Shown: piece by piece, positions 50,643-61,137 of the stretch | How positions within the stretch are numbered: the stretch's first letter is position 1 | Layout: every line of letters begins with the position of its first letter | Assembly (NCBI GenBank): GCA_030407315.1 | Contig: JALQPE010001738.1 | Span: 62,001-126,000, forward strand | Length of the DNA stretch: 64,000 nt | Reading direction: 5' to 3' | Source of the DNA: Asparagopsis taxiformis | Taxonomy: Eukaryota; Rhodophyta; Florideophyceae; Bonnemaisoniales; Bonnemaisoniaceae | The notes under the pieces: generated by a model | Databases searched by the model: none | What the model saw: the letters and a program-made list of their open reading frames with translations, nothing else | What the model was told of the DNA's origin: nothing | Made by a program: the position numbers and the translations under genes

Positions 50643-53600
50643 TTATCGGCGCTTCTTAGCCGTTCGTCTTTTAGACGTTTTCTTAGCCGCTTGGCGGTTC
50701 CGCTTACGGAAGTATCGGGAGATTTGTTCGTCAGGCACGTTGTGCCGTTGCGTCCACGTGGGGTCACGGTACCCGTACCACCTTACGAGGAACCACTCCT
50801 CATTATCGTCGTCGACGACATGGTCGATCAAGTCGTCTATGGCGAATTCCTGTTCTTCAGGTGGTTCCAGGTTCTGGGAGATAGCTCCCTGTTCGGTTGG
50901 AACATCTTGACTCGACGAGCGTCGTCTTCTTCCGGTGTTAGCCGTGTCACCCGTAGGGTTAAGCGGCTCAGCCGAAGTGGCTTCTTGGGATATTTCCATG
51001 CCGTGCTGCCGGCTTCTTGCTTGTCGATGAGGGCGACTATTGTTCTTCGGGCTTGTTCCGGTTGGTTCCTTCTGGGTAGATCGGCGCAGCCGGGAGAACG
51101 TCTTGTTGGCGTCTTGGGAAGCAGGTTCCTGCATTTTGTCAAGAGTTTCATCCTCGGGGAGGTCAAGTTGAGTGGACATCGGCTGTGAAGCAGCATTATC
51201 CTGACGATGAATATCGGCCTGGGCCCCCTCCTTAAAGACGGTTCGTCTCGGACCGATACTCGGTATGTCGGTTAAAGGTTCACCCTCAACCGCGGAGCGG
51301 AATGACAAAGGCTTGGTTACAGGGTGACCTGGGGGTTGTTCGGTTGGAAGAGGTACGCGCTGCGGGCTTGATGCATCACGATGTAGGCACTCTTCCGCCA
51401 TACTCGGCACCGTGTTGGCGGTTTGGTCGTCGGTTCCCACCGCAGGTGCGGATGCTCCGTTAGAAGTTAACCGTGAGTGCGGTGTTTCCTGTTCAGGTTG
51501 TGGCGCATACGTCACGCGGTCGTGGCTAACTTGTTCGACAAGTCCATCCCGTTCTATGTGAACGGTTCGCCTACCGGCTTTCACGACCTTGAAAGGTCCT
51601 TGCGCTAGTGGCGTTAACTTGTTTCGTTCCCGTACCTCGGGGTTGTCAAGGTAGACGTAGTCGCCCTCCTGGAGGAGTCGTTTGGTCTTCCGGACTCTCC
51701 GGTCAAAGTCTCGCTTATAACGCGCTTGCGTGGCGTGTAGCCTTTGACCGGCCTTCTCAATTGCTTGAGCAATCCGTTGCAGGAAGTCCTGTTTCAAGAA
51801 AGCGTCCGGTTTTTGCCGTGTTCTTGTCGAGTGATGAAGGGAATAAGGGGGTGGTGGTCTACTTAGGATAAGGTCAAAGGGTGTCGTCCCTGTCGTGCGA
51901 TGCACGTGCGTATTGTACGCGTACGTCAACGCTGGTGCGTACACGTCCCAGTCATTCTGGTTTTCGTTTACGTAGTTGCGTAACATGTTCAACAACGTAC
52001 GGTTATACCGTTCCACCTGACCGTTGGTCTGTGGGTGGTAGGTTGTTGTGAACAAGTTCTTTGTTCCAAGTTGCAGGCAAACAGCCTGGAAAAGTTTGGA
52101 AGCAAACTGAGGTCCGTTATCGGAGAGCAACGTCCTAGGGGGACCGTACTTGAAAATCCAGTGGGTGCAGAAGGCGACAGCCACATGGTAAGCAGTGATA
52201 CTGCGTAATGGTACAACCTGTGTAAGCTTCGTGAAGCGACAGGTAATTACTAAGAGGTGAAGGTTACCCTTCTTTGTTTTAGGCAGAGGGCCTAGTAAGT
52301 CTATAGAGACTTCTTCCAGCGGTGCTGAAGCTGGGAATAGTTTCAAGGTATTAGCGTGTCTACGCAACTTGAGTCGGTTCCTGGCGCAAGCCTGACAACG
52401 TTCAACCGTAGCGGTGATATCCGCGGCCATGGCCGGCCAGTAGTACGAGAGACGCATGGTCTCATACATACGGTTTTGTCCGGGGTGACCCGCGAGTACA
52501 TCGTGATGACACATCTTCAACAGGCGGGGCCTGAGTGTTCTTGGTACAACCACCTGGTGGGAATTGTCAAGGGTGGATTTACGTCGCAAGACACCTTTGT
52601 CATCTTCGAAGAAGACAGTGTCAGACTTCTGACTTGTCAACACTTGTTGACAAAAGTCATCAGAGCGTTGCTCCTCGATCCACTCGTTGAGTGTGATTGG
52701 TTCGGAACCTTCTGTCTGAGGATGTGTCGTCATGACAGCTTGGTTTTCCTCCATCAGGGGGGTGTCAGCGGAAGTTCGCGCGATGAGTACATCAAAGAAC
52801 CACGGGTTCATCTCTTCGGTAACAGGTATTTCCTGGTGAAGGTCATACGCGAAGAGCGTGGGTATTTCGTCATCCACTGGATGGGGGTCTGCCCCTTCCG
52901 TTTCGACACGCGATAACGCGTCTGGTACCTGATGAACTCTGCCAGGACGATAGACTATGGTGTAGTCAAACTCCGACAGACGGAGTCGCCAACGACACAG
53001 GCGCCCTGACGGGTCAGTGATATTCATCAACCAACGCAACGCGTTATGATCGGACCTCACCACAAACTTCGTTTGTTCAAGGTACGGCCTAAGGGTAGTG
53101 ACTGCCCATACTACGGCGAGACACTCGCGCTCCGTCGGAGAATATCCCCGTTCAGGTTTGGTCAATGTCCGCGACCAATATCCTACAGGACGATAGTCGT
53201 CGTCATCCTGCTGTTGCAACAGCGCACACCCTATCTGATACGCAGAGGCGTCTGTATCTACGATGTAGGGTTTACCCACCCTGGGCAAAGCCAGTATCGG
53301 TGGTTGCACCAGAGATTCTTTAAGTTTATCGAACGCGTGGCGTTGTTCCGCCGTTGGAGGACTTGAACCGAAGCTCGGTAGTTTGTCTTTGGTCAACATC
53401 GCGTTGAGGGGGTGGGAGATATCCGCATACCCTTTGACGAAACGGCGGAAGACACCGCAGCTCCCCAGGAAGGAACGCATTTGCGTGGGGGTGGTTGGAA
53501 AAGTTGCTTTCGCGATAGCATCCGTCGCAGTTTGGGCGACCGCCAGCCTACCTGGCATAACAACATGTCCGAGGTAGTCTACCTTAGATTCGAAGAAGTG

Positions 53601-55375
53601 GCACTTGGCCAGCTTGAGGGTTACCCCTGCAGTCTTCAACAGTGTGAGTACCTGATCCACTTGGCGGAGGTGTTCTTCCTCACTACGTGAGAAGACGATG
53701 ACGTCGTCAAGATAGATGAGGCATGTTTGCCAGCGTACGCTGCTTAGGATAATGTCAATCGCTCGTTGGAACGTGGCTGGTGCATTCTTCAGCCCGAAGG
53801 GCAGTCGTTTAAACCGATACGTTCCAAGATGCGACGTGAAAGCCGTCTTATCCCGATTCTCGGAGGCAACGGGTATTTGCCAATAGCCTGAGTTGCAATC
53901 AAGCGTGGTGAACACGCGTGCATCTCCTAAGGAGTCTATGCAATCGTCCATACGGGGTAACGGATAAGCATCCGAGATGGTGATGTCGTTGAGACGTCGG
54001 TAGTCAACGCAGAAGCGTAATTTACCATCCTTCTTGGGTACCAGGACCACTGGGCTAGCCCACTCGGAGTTCGAGGGTTCGATGACTCCTTTCTCTAGCA
54101 TGGAGATGATCTCCTTACTTGCTAGCTCCCTTCTCAAGGGTCCCATTCGGTATGGTTGTTGTCGACGTGGTCGACTTCCTTCGATTATATCAATCCGATG
54201 CTCGGTTGCTTTAATGTCTCCAAGAGACCCGTCCCACATGGACTCATGTTGCGATAGCATCGCTATAATTTTCTCCTTCAGCTGTGGTTGTTGAAGGTGC
54301 TCCAAGGATACATCCTCCCGCCATTGCGGATTCTCTTTCTCCTTGGTTCCCGTCATCGGGTTGGTTAGACTGATGATACGGTTTGAGCCGGAAGAGGATA
54401 ACTCACTAGGGAGCTTTTGATCGGCTGGGCTGGGTGCTCGACGGGCAATACCGACAACCGTCCCCTTCGGGAGGTATCTTTCGGTCGAACCAAAATTGGT
54501 GAGAATGACAGTGAAGACTGTACGAGGAATGATTTCAGCAATGCCGTTCGGCATTGAGATCCGCTGTCGGTGGAATAGTTTTTCCTTCGCCTCGAGGAGG
54601 CTTAGTCCGCCCCCAGCACAGACAACCGATGCGGTTACTTGATTCATAGGGGGAATTGTGATTTCTCTTGCTAGCCGGATCCGGTTTGACTGGTGGTCCA
54701 GATCAGTACCCTGCGAAGGGTTTGGTTCATGTACATAGCAAGAAGAAGAGTTGTTCAATTTACTCACGTTTTGCATCAGCAGGATGGCGATCGATCCACC
54801 ATCGTGTACATCAATGCGCTGAGCGCGGCATCGAATTGCATCTACATGTGAGTTCATGATACTTGTTCCCAGGATAACTGGTACTGCCAGCTTAGGTGCT
54901 ACAAAGAATTCTGCGTCCAGAACCTTACGTCCTAGCTGTATTAGCAGCTTGATTCTTCCTGTTATCCTGAGAGGATTACCATTGGCGTCTGCCAGTTGAG
55001 GGATGTTCCCGGTTTGCGCGGCATAGGTCTTCCATCCTTTGGGAAAGGTTGATTCTTGGACGACAGAAGGGCCTGAACCTGTGTCCATAACCATACGCAT
55101 AGGCGTTAGAAGTGTCTCGGATATTCCGATGGAACCTAAAACCACGTAGTGGGCTGCCTTCAAAAGACATGCAGCCTTTGGCTGAGAGGGGAGGGGATAA
55201 GGGATATCCCCGGTTGGTGTCTGGGTAGGACGGTTCAACCGCGTTGGTATCTCCGTTCCACCCTGTGGAGGTGTGGATGGTGAGATGTCCACCTTACAGC
55301 TAAGCTGTTCCACCTCCTGGCGGGAGCGCGACACCTCACTCCCCCCGGTTAGTTTTCCGACGAAGTGTCGGATGA
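50643..55375 (-). CDS. LTR-C pol polyprotein
   Basis: The frame is open from about 55375 and overlaps the end of gag; the first start-like codon is a GTG at 55334, with no ATG before the protease, so translation probably comes from gag by -1 frameshifting. Counting from that GTG (1,563 codons): retropepsin 'MDTGSG' (Asp84); RT with 'FTTLDCNSGYWQI' (Asp479) and 'YLDD' (541-544); RNase H 'IVDTDASAYQIG' (Asp693) and 'SDHNALRWL'; integrase with the HHCC zinc domain ('GHPGQNRMYE' to 'CQACARN'), Asp in 'VSIDLLGPLP', Asp in 'LSDNGPQF' and Glu in 'TNGQVERYNR'; a long linker; C-terminal chromodomain ('FAIDDLIDHVVDDDNEEWFL', 'VRWYGYRDPTW') and a basic tail. All catalytic residues are in place. Confidence 0.93.
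55320..55358 (-). promoter_or_regulatory. Candidate -1 ribosomal frameshift site at the gag stop
   Basis: On the minus strand GGAAAAC (55358-55352) is read as G-GAA-AAC just before TAA; slipping back one base gives GGA-AAA and enters the pol frame. A short GGGAG/CTCCC stem could form about 6-8 nt downstream. The heptamer is not a classic X-XXY-YYZ, so this is inference, supported by pol lacking an ATG. Confidence 0.45.
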
Positions 55376-57283
55376 TTCATCTGAAGATGCCAGGGCATCA
55401 ACTGCGGTTTCCGCCGAGAGAGACGAACCTATACTCCGTTGAAGTCCGGAAACCGGATTGGCTTGGTCAGCGACGGGGTCGTCCTCGGCAAACGCGACCA
55501 TGCGTGGAAACGGTTTCTGCCGTTGGATAATCGTCTTTGCAGGGACCTGCTTCTTCTTGAACTTGTCAAATTGCCGTTGCTGTCGGCGCATGACTTGTTC
55601 CGGTTCTTGCTGGTATGCATAGTTCGCGAAAGCAAAATACATTCCTACGGAACGGGAGAGGTACGGGCATGTGTACAGCACGTGACCGGGTTGCCGGCAT
55701 CCGGAGCAATGCCAATTGACCGCACCCTTCGGGATCATGGACTCGGCAAGATTCACATGATCCTCGGTGAGGGGTGGTACTTCCATCGGCGGTGCCTCCG
55801 CGTTCGGACCCACAGTCAGTGGTTGTAACGTCTGCGACGTAGTTGCTTCTCTCCTCGTTCCGAGGTCTTCTCTAGCCATGGTGGCTAGTAACGCTTTGCG
55901 TCTCCGTTCGGCGAGTTCCCTACTAGGGTACATCTTGGGCTTAGCCGTGTCGGCTGTGGTGGGTCTTAGGGAATCCCCGAGTCCTTTTGCCAGATTGCGC
56001 ACAGCAAGGAAATCTTCGCCGTCTCGGCCAACGGTGACCTTCACGGTGTCTTTTACCCCCGGGCGTAGCCCTTTGAGGTAGTAGTTTACCAAGTCTCTTT
56101 CAGAGAAAACATTAGCACACAACAGTGCGGCCTCTTGCAGTCTGTCGGCGTATTCTGCCTCATCTTCGTGAGGTTCTTGTTTAATACGCGTGACCGCGTC
56201 GTAGGCGTCAGCCAAAACTGTATCCGTTGCATAACGAGAAAGTAAAGCATGGACGGCCTGTGGCCACGTTATCTGCTGGTGCAGTTGATTTAGCAACTTC
56301 CTTTTCCGAGATTCGGACGCGATGAATCGTTGCGCATCTCCTTCAAGGAAATAACGTAGCAACTTTGTTGCTATTCCTTCTGATACTCCGCAGGAGTCAC
56401 AAGCATCTTGGTACTCGGCGAGGAATCGAAGTATATCGATGGGTTGCGTTCCATCGAACGGCGTCAAGGACGCATTGAAGTTCCGAATCTTTTCCGTTAT
56501 CTTGTAGAGACTTCTACTCTTTCCGTTCGGAGCTTCTGTCGATGACGACTTGTCTTGTAACCGGTAATACCGGTAGGATACTACACGATCGAACGCGGGT
56601 TCGCGGGCTCTTAAAGGAGTTAAGCCTGGTTCCAAGGGTCCTTCTTCTGTTTCGAATGGATTCGAAGGTGTATCACCAAACCCAAAGACTGGGTCACCCA
56701 CGTTGGGATTTCGACTTGTTACCGGACGGGCGAGAGACTCGCTGAGTAAGTCCACTCGATCTGATAAACGTCTGGTGACGTCCACGACCTTGTCGAGCTT
56801 CTCGGCTTCCACAGCTACGCTGTTCTCGGCAGTGCCGTCTTGTTGGTTCCAAAGCCCTTGGTGCTGATGATCGCCGGAAGAAGAGCTAGCGTAGCTTCTC
56901 CTTTGTAGGTCAGTGACCTTCTTCTCCAGCCGGATAACCCGTTGTAGAAAATCCACACGGATAGACTTCCACGTTCCCGAAAAGACTTCTACTTCTTTCT
57001 CATCTACCACTTCGTGGCAAATGGCTTTCAGCTTGGGTGCAAGCAAATCAATCGTGTTATCCACGAGAGTTGAGACGAGATCGCCGTGTCGGTCATCGAG
57101 GGTGTCCTGAACAGCTTGGCTGATCTCATCACGCATCTCTTTCAATTTATCATTGAGAATCTTGTCTGCATATTCATGCATAAGTCGGTAGACTCCTTCC
57201 TCAGTGACGAATTCTTGGATTGAACCTCCCCCGATGGGGTCTGACTCGGAGTCAGAATGTTCCGGAGACTTGTCCGATGGCAT
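55349..57283 (-). CDS. LTR-C gag
   Basis: 644 aa from the ATG at 57283 (a GTG lies one codon upstream). An acidic N-terminus and coiled-coil stretch (about 30-200) precede the capsid domain ('FDGTQPIDILRFLAEYQD', 'RYFLEGDAQRFI', 'WPQAVHALLSRY', 'ERDLVNYYLKGLRPGVKD'), then a canonical C-x2-C-x4-H-x4-C zinc knuckle ('CSGCRQPGHVLYTC') and an acidic tail. The stop TAA (55351-55349) directly follows the GGAAAAC sequence that may serve as a slip site into pol. Confidence 0.92.
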   Translation of the reverse strand: MPSDKSPEHSDSESDPIGGGSIQEFVTEEGVYRLMHEYADKILNDKLKEMRDEISQAVQDTLDDRHGDLVSTLVDNTIDLLAPKLKAICHEVVDEKEVEVFSGTWKSIRVDFLQRVIRLEKKVTDLQRRSYASSSSGDHQHQGLWNQQDGTAENSVAVEAEKLDKVVDVTRRLSDRVDLLSESLARPVTSRNPNVGDPVFGFGDTPSNPFETEEGPLEPGLTPLRAREPAFDRVVSYRYYRLQDKSSSTEAPNGKSRSLYKITEKIRNFNASLTPFDGTQPIDILRFLAEYQDACDSCGVSEGIATKLLRYFLEGDAQRFIASESRKRKLLNQLHQQITWPQAVHALLSRYATDTVLADAYDAVTRIKQEPHEDEAEYADRLQEAALLCANVFSERDLVNYYLKGLRPGVKDTVKVTVGRDGEDFLAVRNLAKGLGDSLRPTTADTAKPKMYPSRELAERRRKALLATMAREDLGTRREATTSQTLQPLTVGPNAEAPPMEVPPLTEDHVNLAESMIPKGAVNWHCSGCRQPGHVLYTCPYLSRSVGMYFAFANYAYQQEPEQVMRRQQRQFDKFKKKQVPAKTIIQRQKPFPRMVAFAEDDPVADQANPVSGLQRSIGSSLSAETAVDALASSDESSDTSSEN

Positions 57284-57399
57284 CACTTCTACTCTTGTTC
57301 AATGAGCTCACGTCTAACGACGAGTTTACTCTTCTTGAGTGGTTTCGGTGTGTCGCCGGTCGGCTAGGATGTCGGTAAGATTCTAGGTCGAGAGACCAA

Positions 57400-58058
57400 T
57401 GTAGTAGGTAGAAAATCCGCAAAGCGGCAAAACCACCCTACAGGTGTCCCGAGCCTCGGTAGTGTGGTAGAGCAAGCGAATCTTGCGTCAACCGCCAATA
57501 ACGAGTATACCCCGAAAGGTCTGCCGGTAATACCGGGTGAAGGTTGGGGGGTGCTCACGCACGAAGTGCGTATTGATGGAGCGAAAGACGTAACCCGTCG
57601 AGCTGTATAGCTAAAGCTAATTCGTCCTAGAAGGATAGAAAAGAGCGATGCAAACACTGTTCAGTGGAGTCGTAAATTCCACGTGAGTTTACGTTACCTC
57701 TAAAGGTTAAGCACTCTGGCTAATCCAGAGGCATTTTATACTAAACTAAGTTACTGTAAACAGTTAGGGTAGGTAGACAGTTAGGAATAAATATCCTTAT
57801 GTGCACCAATCAGATCCCTGATTATGGCGACTGCGGGAGCCCGCGAGATCACCGACTGTTAGTGTTACAGTGTAAAGTTAGCTGAGTCAGCTTAGTTAAA
57901 ATTTGCCCCTTGTAGGGTCTTTAGTTGTCCCAATGGGTCCCTCTCCCTCACTGGTCTGAGGTACAGCGAGGCTGTTTCCATTGGTTATTCCCGAACCGGG
58001 GTCGTCCAATAGGATGTCGACACGACCCCACCAGGCCAGACCACTCCGTGGTATGACA
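57400..58058 (-). repeat. LTR-C 5' LTR
   Basis: 659 bp, copy of 45959-46618 with a small change near GGTTGGCGGGG. Inside it on the minus strand, the downstream flank TTGGTCTCTCGACC could hold a primer site starting TGG one base in. Confidence 0.95.
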
Positions 58059-58063
58059 CCTGC

Positions 58064-61000
58064 CGTCACCCATGAGCCTGCTCGAAACGGCGACCATGAT
58101 TCCCCGCAACCCAGCTCCCCAGACCCAGAATCTGGTCGTGCTTCCTCCAGCGACTCACCCTGTGACGCTCCACTGCCACCAACCTCAACCCCCTCCCGCG
58201 CAGACCTCCTCGTGCAATCCCTCGCCGCCAGTCTCACAACCCTCGAGTACAAGGCCGGCGCTGGCCGCGTGAGCGAAGTCATGACCATCCTACAAGACCC
58301 CGCATTCTCCCTAGAAAAGTTCAACAGCGCCGTTCGCACCGTAGAAGAATGTCGCCACGTTACCGCTTCCATGGTCGAAACACATTTCCGCACCGAAGGT
58401 TACAAGAGCCACATCATTCCAGACAAAACTGGTAAGTACTCGGCACAGCTGTACCTCCGCGACCCAGTGTACATGCTCCGCAGGCAGTTAGCACTGGCTA
58501 ACGACCAAAATACTCTCTTCCACCCCTCCCCACAGACCGCCCCAGACGGCACCGCAATATTTTCTCATCCCCTACACACAGAATTCGCGAAAACGCTGCA
58601 CCAGGTTACTAGACAGCGCGTGCAGCTCTCGGAAGATCCACAGGTCGTATGGGCAGAGGAAACTGATCCCACACCTTCCTCCTTTGCCGGCCTCCTCCAA
58701 GTGTACTCCGACAAGAGCAGCACAAGCCTCAAGAGCTCCGCAATCGTCGCATACCCCATACACGTCACACTGCTCAACTTCTCCGCCCCCCCTCCGTCGC
58801 CACTGCATCCGTACCGGCCTCACCATCGTCGGGTATCTTCCGTACATTGTTAACCCTTCGTCCAACGCCTTGTTCGGTGATGAAATGCCGACAACCTCTA
58901 GTTCTGCTAGTCGCGCTCGCAAAATTGATATTCTTCATAAAGCACTCGAAAAAGTGTTTTCGTCCCTATCCACCGCGTTCTCTTCCGGGTTCCCCTGCAC
59001 GGACTCCACTGCAACTGCCCGCCAATGCTTTCCCATCCTAGCCAATTATTGCTGCGACTTTCCAGAGGCCAAAGAGCTCTCATGCACTCGCAACAGCACT
59101 ACCACCACACATCCCTGCCACCGCTGCTACATCCCCGCCACTCAACTTGAATCCACCGCGCCACACCAGCCCCGCTCCCTCGATGATACACGATCTGCAC
59201 GCCAAGAGAGCGCTCAGGAGCATACAACTGCTCCGCTCGAAGCTCTCTCCCTCCTCGAACAACACTCTGTCATCGAATCGACCGCTCTTTTACCCACCAA
59301 CAGTCCCCTAGACCCCTACAACATTTTCTCCTTCGAGCCTCTGCACAATCTCCACCTCGGCATCTCAAAGCTCATCAAACAGTGCATTGTCCACCGCCTC
59401 AGCTCCCCAGACCTCACCACCACCACTGCCTCCCATTCCGGGACACCTCGCACCTTCAAGAAGGTGAAAAAATCCATCCTCGCCGGCTCAAACAGCATTC
59501 TGTCCGCTATCGAACGCGACTACTACATCACCGGTCTTCATGTCGACTTCTCCAAGGGTGAGAAGGGCACCAATTTGAACGGCCTCTTCACGGAGGACGG
59601 CATACGCGGCATGCTCGCAGCCAAAGACTATCACCATGTCGACATGGTGTTCCCTTTCATCGCAGCATTCATTGACACACGCTGTGACGAAGTAGAGACA
59701 GCCACCCTCACTTCCATCTGCACGCAATACACTGACCTCGTCGCATGGGTCATGAAACGCGGTCGCATCAAGCACTGGACTGCCGCCGAACTAGAAAGCC
59801 TCCAGAACTCCATTTCCTATTTCAAACAATCAATGCTCTCCACCCTCGGCCCATTTCACACCACAGGTCTCAAAACTTTCAAGTTCCATCTTCTTGACCA
59901 TCTTCCCGGTGACTTGCAGAGATATGGCGCCCTGGAACACATTGATGCAGGCCCCTACGAACACTCGCATCTTCTGTTCAAACAGAGTTATAGGAAAACC
60001 TCTCGAAGGCGCTCCACAGCCATGGAAGAGACTATTCGCCCCATGGAATTCTCCTTGGCCACTCCAACTGGTCATACCCCATCGAACACATTGGGAAACG
60101 CACGCATGATATCGCCCACAGACGGTGCAGTACTCGTTCGCGACGGATTCACCGTTGCACTGCACGACTTTGCCTCCCTGCTGCCCGATGCAACCCTCCT
60201 CGTTGCAGATATCGACGGACAGCCCGATCCTGCCACTCTTCTGCCTCTCCACAACTCCTCGTTCCCGTCTGGCACCATAACGCTATTCCAGCAACTCGGT
60301 GACACAGCTGCACAAGCGTTCCTCACCCTCGCTAGACTGCGCGCCACGGCAGAAGGCCCTCCAATACATGACATGGACATTTCCGTCACCGTGGTAAAGT
60401 CCGCCTACGTCATGGGAGGGTACGTCCCAGATGCCGACGACTTTGACCCGCACAGTGGCATGCTTCGCCCCAAAAACGTGTCGAGGCACAAGCAGCAGCG
60501 CGTCTTTGCAACTTCATCATTCGGCCCCGCAAAGAGATCGCAGTACTCCTTTGTCGTCATCTCCGGAACTGCAGATGACTACAGAACCATATGGGTAGGG
60601 CGCGTCCTGGCACTGGTACGCCTGCAGTCTCCAAACCTGTTTCAACCTGTAGAACTCGCTTTCGTTCAGTATATGACCTGCTTTGCCCCAAAAACCGCTG
60701 TGGAAAAATCACTTGGGTGCATTTGTTTAAAGTGGTCCACATGGGACCCGGACAACGGATCCGTTGACAGCAATGACACTGCATCCCACAGTGCAGGTGG
60801 TCCTTGGTTGACCTCATTCCTGCATCTACTATATCTGGCACCGTGCACATCGTACGAAGTAACTTTCCAGTCAAGCCATTTACGAAACAAATGCACTGGT
60901 CGGACCACCGTTTCTATCTCAACCGCTTCTACACCAACACTGATTACCAGTTCACAGATGATAATGAAGAAGAATAAATCTAAATCGCAGCACTCTATTC

Positions 61001-61137
61001 ATAATTTACTACATGATAAGCCTTCTAGTCAACGTCACATTTACTGCACTAATTTCAACCATCCTCCATTACGCCAAAACCGTTATCGGCAGTGGCTGCA
61101 TGGCGCCGCTCCATGCCCCCATACTGTGGGGCATTGA
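58064..61137 (+). pseudogene. Plavaka/CACTA-type transposase, main part, with a C-run frameshift
   Basis: Continuation of 45831-45958 after LTR-C. First frame to about 58790: a Pro/Ser-rich linker, helical region, then 'LLQVYSDKSS' with a likely first catalytic Asp and 'AIVAYPIHVTLLNF'. At a run of seven C (58786-58792) the open frame moves by one base and continues ('GLTIVGYLPYI') to TAG/TGA at 61137 with 'HPCHRCYIP', 'FSFEPLHNLHLGISKLIKQC' and 'GRIKHWTAAELESLQNSISYF', features of Plavaka/KDZ-type transposases. The family call rests on layout and short motifs. Inactivated by LTR-C and probably by the frameshift. Its 3' end overlaps the convergent ORF by 83 bp. Confidence 0.6.

Larger units (their letters stand above)
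45959..58058 (-). mobile_element. LTR-C: 12.1-kb Ty3/gypsy chromovirus with antisense extra ORF
   Basis: LTRs at 45959-46618 and 57400-58058 differ visibly by only a small change near a G run; CCTGC duplications lie at 45954-45958 and 58059-58063. Gag and pol read on the minus strand; a purine tract (46619-46632, AGGAGGGGGCGA on the minus strand) borders the left LTR, which confirms that it is the 3' LTR. A third, large ORF (47106-50310) on the plus strand occupies the space between pol and the 3' LTR. The element is young and structurally complete; the extra ORF has one frame change. Confidence 0.95.
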
